Assembly (NCBI GenBank): GCA_944326605.1
Contig: CALVEM010000013.1
Coordinates: 1 to 58,583 of the forward strand
Source of the DNA: Candidatus Gastranaerophilales bacterium
GTDB lineage: Bacteria > Cyanobacteriota > Vampirovibrionia > Gastranaerophilales > Gastranaerophilaceae
Reading direction: 5' to 3'
DNA: 58,583 bases
The translations under genes were made by a program, and so were the position numbers. The notes below the pieces were generated by a model, which worked only from the letters and a program-made list of their open reading frames with translations, was not told the DNA's origin and did not search any database. Below, in pieces: positions 36,756 through 43,944 of this stretch; position 1 is the stretch's first letter, and the number at the start of each line of letters is the position of its first letter.

Positions 36756-38198
36756 ATGGAAAATATAAAAAGTTTTGTAAAAAACATTGATAAATACAAA
36801 TTATTAATATTTATCTGTATTGCAAGCGGAATATTTTTAAGGATTTTATTCTTTTCATACAACAGACCTTTTTGGCTTGATGAATGCTCTCTTGTTCTTA
36901 ATATAATCGAGAGAAACAACTATTTTATACCTCTTAAATATGAACAAGCAGCACCTCAGCTTTTTATGTATGTCTCGAAACTCTTGTATATTATACCATT
37001 TTCAGGGAAAGAATATTTACTGCGCATTATACCATTAGTCAGCTCTGTCTTATCAATAGGAGTTTTTTATCTTCTGGCAGATAAATTTTTTGTAAAAAAA
37101 ATTACTAAATTCACTGCTGTTCTCATTTTTTCAACTTGTTATCCTTTATGCATTTATGCACAGCAATTTAAACAATATAGTTCAGATTTATTCTGTTTTC
37201 TCCTTATCTTATTTAGTTACTTTTACTTAAAAAATATTCTTGATAATAAAAAGAAATTACTAATTTTAGGGTTAACATATTCTATTTTAATGTGGATGTC
37301 ATTTACTTCAGTATTTGCTATTTTCTCGGTACTTATTGTACTTTTTATATTCAACAGAAAAATTTGCAATAAAATTTATTGTACACTTGTACCGGTTGCA
37401 GTAAATTTCATCTTATACTACCTAGCAAATAAATCTCTTAATTCAGATGAATACTTGCATCAATACTGGCAAAATTATTTCATCTCCGCAAATTTTAGCA
37501 ATTTTTACAGCATATTTATTCACAATATTTCGTTTGTTTTTAGCAATAAAATCATAGCAGGAAGTATTTTTATAATATCAACAATATTTACAGCTATAAA
37601 AAACAAACAAAATGAAGTATTTTATTTGCTAATTATACCGTTCATTATAGAATGTATCCTATCATACTGTCATATATACCCTTTTTCAAGACGACTTATA
37701 CTGTTTCTGGTACCAATTTTTATACTTTTAACAGTCAAAATACTTGATTTTATTAATATTAAAAATAAATATGCGAATTATATATTATATGCAGCAATAA
37801 TAACAGCTCTTTCAATTCCTGTCATAAACAATTCTTATAAAAATATAATATTGAAAAACTACTACAGGGAAAATTTACCAATTTTGTTAGAAAAAATAAA
37901 CTTTCTTGCAAAACCAAACGACGTAATATACATTCCGTATTCAAGTTATAAACAATATAAATATTATAACTATTTGCTCAAAAAAAATATACCTGTTATT
38001 TTTGAAGAAAAAGTAAATAGTATTGATGAATATATAGACAATTTACATAATTTGAAAGAAAATACAACTTACTACTGGGTAAATTCACAATTTAGTCCGG
38101 AAAGAGATAATTTAGTAGTTCAGTGGGCTAAAAAACAAAAAAATTATAGTATTTATCAGGACAAATATCTTAATACCCTTATAATCTTTACAAAATAA
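36756..38198 (+). CDS. Multi-pass membrane glycosyltransferase (GT-C, GT39-like)
   Basis: The 480-residue protein has about ten hydrophobic helices and an N-terminal luminal loop with the acidic motif NRPFWLDECSLVLNI, as in PMT/ArnT enzymes that use polyprenyl-phosphate sugars. It likely glycosylates a lipid or protein outside the inner membrane. Base composition is even more AT-rich than its neighbours. It follows tRNA-Gly(GCC), and a second enzyme of this type follows tRNA-Gly(CCC). Confidence 0.75.
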   Translation: MENIKSFVKNIDKYKLLIFICIASGIFLRILFFSYNRPFWLDECSLVLNIIERNNYFIPLKYEQAAPQLFMYVSKLLYIIPFSGKEYLLRIIPLVSSVLSIGVFYLLADKFFVKKITKFTAVLIFSTCYPLCIYAQQFKQYSSDLFCFLLILFSYFYLKNILDNKKKLLILGLTYSILMWMSFTSVFAIFSVLIVLFIFNRKICNKIYCTLVPVAVNFILYYLANKSLNSDEYLHQYWQNYFISANFSNFYSIFIHNISFVFSNKIIAGSIFIISTIFTAIKNKQNEVFYLLIIPFIIECILSYCHIYPFSRRLILFLVPIFILLTVKILDFINIKNKYANYILYAAIITALSIPVINNSYKNIILKNYYRENLPILLEKINFLAKPNDVIYIPYSSYKQYKYYNYLLKKNIPVIFEEKVNSIDEYIDNLHNLKENTTYYWVNSQFSPERDNLVVQWAKKQKNYSIYQDKYLNTLIIFTK

Positions 38199-38227
38199 TA
38201 TTTTAGATATATTATAAACACATAATT

Positions 38228-38299
38228 GCGGAAGTAATTCAGTGGTAGAATGCAACCTTCCCAAGGTTGACGTCGCGGGTTCGAGTCCCGTCTTCCGCT
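38228..38299 (+). tRNA. tRNA-Gly (anticodon CCC)
   Basis: The acceptor GCGGAAG pairs with CTTCCGC. The anticodon arm CAACC/GGTTG encloses TTCCCAA giving CCC, and the T arm contains GTTCGAGTC. CCA is not encoded. The D arm is identical to that of tRNA-Gly(GCC). Confidence 0.95.
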
Positions 38300-38503
38300 T
38301 TTGTTATCCAATAACAAATAAGCTGTTACAAGGGACTAGAACCACAAAGCGAAGCTTTGGCACAGGTTCGAGCGCGAGTGAGCTGAGTGCGGAGGCTTGA
38401 TTGCGTAATAATAAATATTATACAGCAATCAACCGAAGTCACGTTAAAAGCGAACGAGCAAGAAGTCCCGTCTTCCGTTTATTATATAAATTTAAGGGTA
38501 TAT
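38300..38503. repeat. tRNA-Gly(CCC)-derived remnant with duplicated 3' end
   Basis: The 14 bases AGTCCCGTCTTCCG of the tRNA (38284-38297) recur exactly 180 bases later (38464-38477). Between them lie GCGCGAGTGAGCTGAG (as after tRNA-Arg) and a long imperfect hairpin (about 38398-38429, GATTGC/GCAATC outer stem). No protein start is convincing here; the downstream gene starts at 38504. Confidence 0.6.
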
Positions 38504-40111
38504 ATGAAAAAGAGAGATTATATTATATTTGGTTTAATTGTCATAATGGCATTAGTTTTAAGGCTGCTATTCATTGATAAACCTGCAGGATTCTGGCATA
38601 ACGAAATGGTAATGTATAACCAGACAATTGCAGGTGGACCGCTTGACATTATAAAAGCCTCTGTTAATGCTGATGTACATTTCCCGCTTTATCAATTAAT
38701 GCTTGCTGTATGGATTAAAATCTTCGGGAATGGAGATATAACTATAAGGCTTTTCTCCGTACTTGCCGGTGTTTTAAACGTTATAATGGCATTTTTTACC
38801 GGCAGAGAAATTAAAGACAGTAAAACAGGAAACATATTTGCGTTTTTAACAGCTGTAAATTCAACCTTAATATTTTATTCTCAGGAAGTTAAATTTTATA
38901 TATTTCTATCTTTATTTGTTACAATTTCATTATTTTATATTATAAGAATTCTAAAAAATAACAAAAACTCTGATTATGCAGGTTATATTATTGCGAATGC
39001 CGCAATAGTTTATACTTTTACAATAGGGGTCTTATACGTTATTGCGCAGGGAATTATCGTGCTTGCTTATATTCTGTGGCAAAAGAAAAATATTCTAAAA
39101 AAATTCATTATATCAAACATAATATTAATAGGTATAATATTACCGTTTGCTTTTTATATTCTCACGCACATGGGGAAATATGAAGGTGCAAACTGGATAT
39201 TTACAAGCAATATTTACACGACATTTATTCTTATACAAAATTACTTTACACCCTGTTTAGCGGGTATATATAATAACCCTGCAGTATATATTCCGACACT
39301 CGGCATTCTACAAATATTGTTTATTTATATACCTGCCGGTATTGCATTTTTTGGGATATTCAAAGCAGTAACAACCGAAAAGAAAAATTATTTTTGGCTT
39401 GCTTTACCGCTGTTATTTCTTGCATTTGAAACAATTTTATGTATGAATAGCGGTTTGAGAATGCTCACAAGATACACAATTCTTGCAATTCCTCCGTTTC
39501 TTTTGTGCGTAAGTACAGGACTTGCCCAATTGAAAAGCAGAACAATAAAAATACTTATAACATATCTGTTTATTGTCAATGTTTTTTATCTCATATCATC
39601 ACCTTTAAGCGCTGTAAGGGGCTACAGAGATTTAGGAGAAAAACCGGCTGCAACAGTATTAAATAATTACAAAATACAAGATAATGATACAATAGTTCTT
39701 GCCTTAAGAAAAAATGATTTTGATAAATATATATCATTTAACGGCAGGAAATTCAGTCTGCTTCAAGATTTTGTCCATCAGCCTTATGCAATGGATACAG
39801 ATATTACAGACAGATACGAACAATATAAAAAATATGTTATTAATCCAATTTTAATCAATCCTGAATTTGAAAAAGACTTTGTCAAAAGAGTAATTCAACC
39901 AATGCAAAAACATGATCGTATTTTCTATATTTGGGACGAAAATTATAATTCTTACCCGCTGAAATCATTAGAAGAATACAAAAAAATTCCGGTAATGACA
40001 GGCAGCTTATCCAGAATGAATGCTGAAGCATTTATGTTATGCCAGAAATATCTAAAAATAAAATCAGCTGACAAACTTAAATACTACAGAGTATTCGTAT
40101 TTGAGAAATAG
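38504..40111 (+). CDS. Multi-pass membrane glycosyltransferase (GT-C, GT39-like), second copy
   Basis: The 535-residue protein starts at ATG 38504 behind AAGGG. The frame is open further upstream only through tRNA-derived repeats. It has about ten membrane helices and the N-terminal acidic loop PAGFWHNEMVMYNQT, the counterpart of FWLDE in GT39 enzymes. The C-terminal soluble domain begins near residue 410. It probably transfers a sugar from a polyprenyl-phosphate carrier outside the inner membrane. It shares family and tRNA-Gly context with the previous enzyme. Confidence 0.75.
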   Translation: MKKRDYIIFGLIVIMALVLRLLFIDKPAGFWHNEMVMYNQTIAGGPLDIIKASVNADVHFPLYQLMLAVWIKIFGNGDITIRLFSVLAGVLNVIMAFFTGREIKDSKTGNIFAFLTAVNSTLIFYSQEVKFYIFLSLFVTISLFYIIRILKNNKNSDYAGYIIANAAIVYTFTIGVLYVIAQGIIVLAYILWQKKNILKKFIISNIILIGIILPFAFYILTHMGKYEGANWIFTSNIYTTFILIQNYFTPCLAGIYNNPAVYIPTLGILQILFIYIPAGIAFFGIFKAVTTEKKNYFWLALPLLFLAFETILCMNSGLRMLTRYTILAIPPFLLCVSTGLAQLKSRTIKILITYLFIVNVFYLISSPLSAVRGYRDLGEKPAATVLNNYKIQDNDTIVLALRKNDFDKYISFNGRKFSLLQDFVHQPYAMDTDITDRYEQYKKYVINPILINPEFEKDFVKRVIQPMQKHDRIFYIWDENYNSYPLKSLEEYKKIPVMTGSLSRMNAEAFMLCQKYLKIKSADKLKYYRVFVFEK

Positions 40112-40114
40112 ACG

Positions 40115-40456
40115 CTACCATTTTTTAAATATAAAAAATACGGCAAAAATTATAAAAATAAATCCTACAAGGTAATTCCATTTAAATTCCTCCTTCAGAT
40201 ACCAGACAGAAAAACCGCTGAAAACTACAAGTGTTATTACTTCCTGAATAGTTTTTAGCTGAGCTGCAGAATATACATAACTGCCTATTCTGTTAGCAGG
40301 CACCTGAAAACAGTATTCAAAAAAAGCTATTCCCCAGCTTATAAGAATAACTGCCCACAGAGCAGCTGATTTATGTTTCAAATGTCCGTACCATGCAAAT
40401 GTCATAAAAACATTTGATATAGTTAACAATAAAATCGGGGCAATAAATCTTACCAT
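40115..40456 (-). CDS. DMT-superfamily membrane protein (DUF486)
   Basis: The 113-residue protein has four hydrophobic helices and DUF486 features: TISNVFMTFAWYGHLK near the start, FEYCFQVPANRIGS, and QEVITLVVFSGFSVWYLKEEFKWNY. The function is unknown; small DMT proteins may export small molecules. It converges with the glycosyltransferase gene with a 3-base gap. Confidence 0.85.
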   Translation of the reverse strand: MVRFIAPILLLTISNVFMTFAWYGHLKHKSAALWAVILISWGIAFFEYCFQVPANRIGSYVYSAAQLKTIQEVITLVVFSGFSVWYLKEEFKWNYLVGFIFIIFAVFFIFKKW

Positions 40457-40539
40457 TTTTTCCCTTCCCTAAAATTAATCTTACAAAATTATTATAAAAC
40501 AAAAAGGGAAAAAGAGAGTTATACAGATCTCGAATAAAA

Positions 40540-40680
40540 GTGAGATATATCGCTATTTTCACTAATTATGGAAAAAGCGTCATGCTGAACTTGTTTCAGC
40601 ATCTCACACCAATTAGACCCTGAAACGAGTTCAGGGTGACAGTTTAGATATTATTTAGTGAAAACTGCGATATATCTCAC
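40540..40680. mobile_element. 141-bp MITE-like element with about 30-bp terminal inverted repeats
   Basis: Bases 40540-40569 and 40651-40680 are near-perfect inverted copies beginning GTGAGATATATCGC. They enclose two dispersed palindromes (about 40580-40606 and 40615-40642), each of the CTGAACTTGTTTCAG type. There is no coding capacity. It lies 12 bases before the -35 box of the tRNA-Thr(TGT) promoter. Confidence 0.75.
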
Positions 40681-40692
40681 AAATAAAAACTC

Positions 40693-40721
40693 TTGACATT
40701 CAAATATTTTCTTAATAAAAT
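40693..40721 (+). promoter_or_regulatory. Promoter of the tRNA-Thr/Tyr cluster
   Basis: TTGACA (40693-40698) and TAAAAT (40716-40721) have a 17-base spacer; the predicted start lies about ten bases before tRNA-Thr(TGT). Confidence 0.8.
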
Positions 40722-40737
40722 AAGACATGTGACTGAC

Positions 40738-40809
40738 GCCGGCATAGCTCAATGGTAGAGCAACGGTTTTGTAAACCGTAGGTTGTAGGTTCGATTCCTA
40801 TTGCCGGCT
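40738..40809 (+). tRNA. tRNA-Thr (anticodon TGT)
   Basis: The acceptor GCCGGCA pairs with TGCCGGC, the anticodon stem ACGGT/ACCGT encloses TTTGTAA giving TGT, and the T arm is GTTCGATTC. CCA is not encoded. Confidence 0.95.
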
Positions 40810-40836
40810 AATTTTAATGAAATATAACGTATTTTA

Positions 40837-40910
40837 GCCTTTGTGGCAAGGCTCCGCGAACTAACTAAGTGTTAGTGAGTGGAGGAAGGGTAGCAGAAAC
40901 TCCCTTGGTA
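40837..40910 (+). pseudogene. Broken copy of tRNA-Thr(GGT)
   Basis: GCCTTTGTGGC (40837-40847) and GGGTAGC plus ACTCCCTTGGTA (40888-40910) match the first half of the intact tRNA-Thr(GGT) downstream. They are split by 40 bases that form a near-perfect hairpin (CTCC..ACTAAC/GTTAGT..GGAG). The T arm and acceptor 3' strand are missing. Confidence 0.7.
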
Positions 40911-40928
40911 TAAAGGATTAACATTTGA

Positions 40929-41000
40929 GCCTTTGTGGCGCAGGGGTAGCGCACTCCCTTGGTAAGGGAGAGGCCACGGGTTCAAATCCCGTCAAAGGCA
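40929..41000 (+). tRNA. tRNA-Thr (anticodon GGT)
   Basis: The acceptor GCCTTTG pairs with CAAAGGC, the anticodon stem CTCCC/GGGAG encloses TTGGTAA giving GGT, and the T arm is GTTCAAATC. CCA is not encoded. Confidence 0.95.
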
Positions 41001-41023
41001 TTTTTGAAAATTTAATATAATAA

Positions 41024-41109
<86 letters not shown>

Positions 41110-41123
41110 TTATCTAAAATATA

Positions 41124-41150
41124 AAGAGAGTCCCGTAGGCTCTCTTTTTT
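41124..41150 (+). terminator. Terminator of the tRNA cluster
   Basis: AAGAGAGTCC and GGCTCTCTT form a stem around CGTA followed by T6, 14 bases after tRNA-Tyr. Confidence 0.85.
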
Positions 41151-41180
41151 AATTGGTTTAATAAGAGGTGTTACTGGTTT

Positions 41181-41768
41181 ATGAATAGAGAAAAGATTTT
41201 AAAATACACATTTTTTACATTAATAGGCATAATTATTCTATTTTTTGGCTTAAGAGAAGCATATCTTCATGTTTCACTATCCCTGCCGGAAGAACAGGAA
41301 ATTCCCGCAAGTGAAATGGTTGAAACTCTTGACAGTCTAATGGGTGATTACCATAAAACACGCGATATACTTACAATCCCGACAATATTAAATTATCTAT
41401 CCAAACTTAACACATTTGAATATGGCAAACATAAAGCAGCTGTTATAGGTTTTTTAACAGGACTTTTACATGAGGAAGGCAGAGATCATGCTAAATACTG
41501 GAAAAAACTTAAAATTTCAAGACAGGCTAAAAAAGCAATTGACATAGCTTTAGTCGTAGAGCCCAAAATAGACGATCTGCTTAATTCAGATGAAAGTCTT
41601 AAAGATATACAATCAATAGATTTTTACTGGGGTTATTTTGCAGCGACTTACGACATGAGATGTATAAAACTTATAATTAAAACCAAAAACGACAAACAGC
41701 GACCTGAAAAAGTCAGAGAAGCTGCTGAGCGTTCACTTGAATATAACAGAATGAGACATAATTTTTAA
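41181..41768 (+). CDS. Membrane-anchored protein of unknown function (195 aa)
   Basis: One N-terminal hydrophobic helix (residues 9-27) anchors a helical, charged domain (SEMVETLDSLMGDYHKTRD, RQAKKAIDIALVVEPKIDDLL). I recognise no family. The ATG has GAGGTG at a longer than usual spacing. It precedes the SLH-domain gene on the same strand. Confidence 0.6.
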   Translation: MNREKILKYTFFTLIGIIILFFGLREAYLHVSLSLPEEQEIPASEMVETLDSLMGDYHKTRDILTIPTILNYLSKLNTFEYGKHKAAVIGFLTGLLHEEGRDHAKYWKKLKISRQAKKAIDIALVVEPKIDDLLNSDESLKDIQSIDFYWGYFAATYDMRCIKLIIKTKNDKQRPEKVREAAERSLEYNRMRHNF

Positions 41769-41849
41769 GTAACATATCTTTAGATATACTTGCTGTTTTC
41801 GAGTTTTACATTTACCATGTAATTGGATTAGTTATATAGGAGAGTGGAT

Positions 41850-42995
41850 ATGAAAAAAATGTTAAAAATCCTGTTGTCTCTATTAGTTGGTCTGGTTATA
41901 ACAACACCGGCTTTTGCATATCCTGATGTTGATTCAACTCACTGGGCAGCAAAACAAATAGAAGAATTAACAGAAAAAGGGGTTATTGTAGGTTATCCTG
42001 ACGGGACCTTCAAGCCGGACGACAATGTTTCAAGAGCGGAATTTGCTTCTATGGCTATTAAAGCTTTAGGGCAGGAGCATACAACTGTTGCACAGCCTGT
42101 AACTTTTACGGATATTGATACTTCATTCTGGGCATACGATGCTATTCAAAAGGCTTTATATTTTGATTTAATTTCATGCCCGCCTCAGGGTGAACCTTTT
42201 AGGCCTGAAGATACCGTAACACGAGCAGAATCAATTTCTGTTGCCGTTAATGCGCTTACTACGGAACAAATAAGTGATATGAAAGCAAAAGAAGTATTAT
42301 CTAAGAAATTTTCGGATGTAAATGAAGTGCCGCAATGGTTTCTAATACCTGCGGGCAAAGCAGAAATCCTAAATATGCTTGTTACAATTCCGTCAGAGGA
42401 TAAAGCCAGAATTGAAGCTGACAGACCTGCAACCAGAGCAGAAGTTACCGCAATTCTTTACGACATGATGGAACAGGCAAAACTTAACCCCAACGCAAAA
42501 CTCGCAGAAGCAATGAGAAAGAAAACCGGAGAAGGTTATGTCGTTGAAAATGCTTTCGTTCAAGGTAGTGTCGGAACAATCCCGACAGGCGCAATTGTAC
42601 CTATCAAACTTACAAAATATGTAAGTTCTCAATCTTCACAACCCGGAGAAATGTATATAGCCAGTGCTCCGCAAAACTATATTACTAAAGATAAATATAT
42701 TCTTGTTTATGCAGGATCAAATTTAAAAGGACAGCTTTTGGACGTAAGAAGCGGAAAATGGTGTGTAAGAAACGGGGTGCTTGTTTTAGACAATTCTCTT
42801 CTTACAACAAATAATGACCAGACAGTTCCGTTCAACGGAGTTGTTGAAATAAGCAAATACAGAAACTGGTTTATGAAAATTGTCAGAGCTACTTTGAAAG
42901 GTGAAAAACTAAATGTAACTCCGGATGAAGTTATTTATATGAAGGTTTTAAAACCAATAAAAGTTGATCTGACAAACGGCTGGATTATTGAATGA
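41850..42995 (+). CDS. S-layer homology (SLH) domain protein
   Basis: The start is taken as ATG 41850, eight bases after AGGAG; a GTG two codons earlier sits too close to that site. A signal peptide (about 1-24) is followed by three SLH modules: YPDVDSTHWAAKQIEELTEK with GYPDGTFKPDDNVSRAEFA, then FTDIDTSFWAYDAIQKAL, then KFSDVNEVPQWFLIPAGKA. A C-terminal beta-rich domain completes the roughly 380 residues. SLH modules bind cell-wall polymers, so it is probably a cell-envelope protein like cyanobacterial SLH porins but without a porin domain. Confidence 0.88.
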   Translation: MKKMLKILLSLLVGLVITTPAFAYPDVDSTHWAAKQIEELTEKGVIVGYPDGTFKPDDNVSRAEFASMAIKALGQEHTTVAQPVTFTDIDTSFWAYDAIQKALYFDLISCPPQGEPFRPEDTVTRAESISVAVNALTTEQISDMKAKEVLSKKFSDVNEVPQWFLIPAGKAEILNMLVTIPSEDKARIEADRPATRAEVTAILYDMMEQAKLNPNAKLAEAMRKKTGEGYVVENAFVQGSVGTIPTGAIVPIKLTKYVSSQSSQPGEMYIASAPQNYITKDKYILVYAGSNLKGQLLDVRSGKWCVRNGVLVLDNSLLTTNNDQTVPFNGVVEISKYRNWFMKIVRATLKGEKLNVTPDEVIYMKVLKPIKVDLTNGWIIE

Positions 42996-43000
42996 TAAAT

Positions 43001-43029
43001 AAAAAGAGCCCTTAAAACGGGCTCTTTTT
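43001..43029. terminator. Bidirectional terminator between SLH gene and pilin locus B
   Basis: An 11-bp stem AAAAAGAGCCC/GGGCTCTTTTT with a 7-base loop has T runs on both strands. Confidence 0.85.
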
Positions 43030-43071
43030 ATTTTATTTTTTAATAACAAAAGATTACTTGTCAATATTTAC

Positions 43072-43872
43072 TTATCTCCAAGGATAGTCATCTTTTATCT
43101 GCCATCCGTCCACTTCTATTAATCTTGTACAGGCATGTTTGTGAAAACTTATTTTACAGTCATCCAAAAGCTCATCCCTTGTATACGTATGAAATCCCTT
43201 ATAAGATGATATGAATTTACCACCTTCTATTGAAAACAAAAAAGAATTTTTGCCATCAACTACTGAGTTCACTCCCTCATATTTATCTGAGCAACCTTTA
43301 GCTTCAGGACAAAATATAAAATGCATTGCTGTCCTATTAACAATAACACAAAACCCTGAACCATCAGCAAGACCATAACAAACATCGCTACCATTTTTGT
43401 AGGAAGATACAGTTTTAACTTCTTTGCCTAAATTCTGAATCCACCATTGCATGACCTTATTACTATTATGATCTAATTCTGCAAATCCGATATTAACATC
43501 CTCTGGCAAATAGCCGTTATCATTCTCCCATTTTGAAACGGCCTGAGACATTATAGAATAAAATTTTTGAAAACGTACTGTAGCCGTTCTTTTTTGATAA
43601 CTTTGCATCATTGCCGGCATTGTAAGAGATGCGACCACACCAATTATACCGAGGGTGATTAGAACTTCCGCAAGAGTAAATGCAGCTTTGGATTTCAGTG
43701 AAGGGTAAGCGTGAAGAGTTTTTTCAACTACCCTCCCTCGGGTGCGGGAATTATTGAGATCCTGAAATAAATTCAGGATGACGTAAATAGATCGTCTTCT
43801 TGACCTCCTGACTTCTTGCCCTCTAATTAGCCGAGGAGTGCCCCCCCCCCGAAGCTCCGAAAGTTTTTTCAA
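43072..43872 (-). CDS. Locus B: type IV pilin-like protein
   Basis: A prepilin motif (KAA|FTLAEVLITLGIIGVVA) is followed by a soluble domain with two Cys-rich patches and the C-terminal ending VDGWQIKDDYPWR shared by the other pilins in the window. It would be inserted in the membrane by its N-terminal helix and processed by a prepilin peptidase, then built into a pilus or pseudopilus. The in-frame start here is a TTG (43872) with no Shine-Dalgarno site. The likely start is ATG 43885, which is out of frame at the current ten-G tract. A 145-bp insertion separates the start region from the pilin. Confidence 0.85.
   Translation of the reverse strand: MKKLSELRGGGTPRLIRGQEVRRSRRRSIYVILNLFQDLNNSRTRGRVVEKTLHAYPSLKSKAAFTLAEVLITLGIIGVVASLTMPAMMQSYQKRTATVRFQKFYSIMSQAVSKWENDNGYLPEDVNIGFAELDHNSNKVMQWWIQNLGKEVKTVSSYKNGSDVCYGLADGSGFCVIVNRTAMHFIFCPEAKGCSDKYEGVNSVVDGKNSFLFSIEGGKFISSYKGFHTYTRDELLDDCKISFHKHACTRLIEVDGWQIKDDYPWR
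43758..43782. repeat. Dispersed palindrome in locus B leader
   Basis: A 25-base copy of the GATCCTGAAATAAATTCAGG type element identical to that at 21225-21249. The minus strand reads VILNLFQDL. Confidence 0.9.
43794..43825. repeat. Four-unit 8-bp repeat array (locus B)
   Basis: Consecutive octamers GTCTTCTT, GACCTCCT, GACTTCTT and GCCCTCTA. The locus C array at 51565-51596 differs by only three bases. Confidence 0.85.
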
Positions 43873-43885
43873 TTAATCTCTTCAT
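43823..43885 (-). other. Locus B start codon and short out-of-phase leader frame
   Basis: ATG 43885 follows AAAGGAG by five bases. The frame reads MKRLIEKTFGAS, glycines from the G tract, and stops at TAG (43825-43823). Nine or twelve G would put it in frame with the pilin. Confidence 0.7.
43841..43850 (-). repeat. Ten-G homopolymer tract, locus B
   Basis: Ten G on the coding strand follow AGCTTC. The flanking sequence (GCACTCCTCGGCTAATTAGA) matches locus C closely. Confidence 0.9.
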
Positions 43886-43944
43886 AACAACTCCTTTCTT
43901 TTTATATAGTTCATTATAACATCCAATGATTAAACCCGCAAGGG

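Larger units (their letters stand above)
43717..43872 (-). mobile_element. 145-bp insertion in the locus B leader, flanked by an 11-bp direct repeat
   Basis: TTGAAAAAACT occurs at 43872-43862 and again at 43727-43717 on the minus strand. Removing one copy and everything between joins ATG 43885 directly, in frame, to a short leader ending in KSKAAFTLAE. The segment carries the ten-G tract, an octamer array and a dispersed palindrome. Confidence 0.65.

Noticed and set aside
38387-38503. N-terminal extension of the second membrane glycosyltransferase
   Set aside because: The extra 39 codons are translated tRNA remnant sequence; ATG 38504 has a proper ribosome site and starts at the membrane helix.
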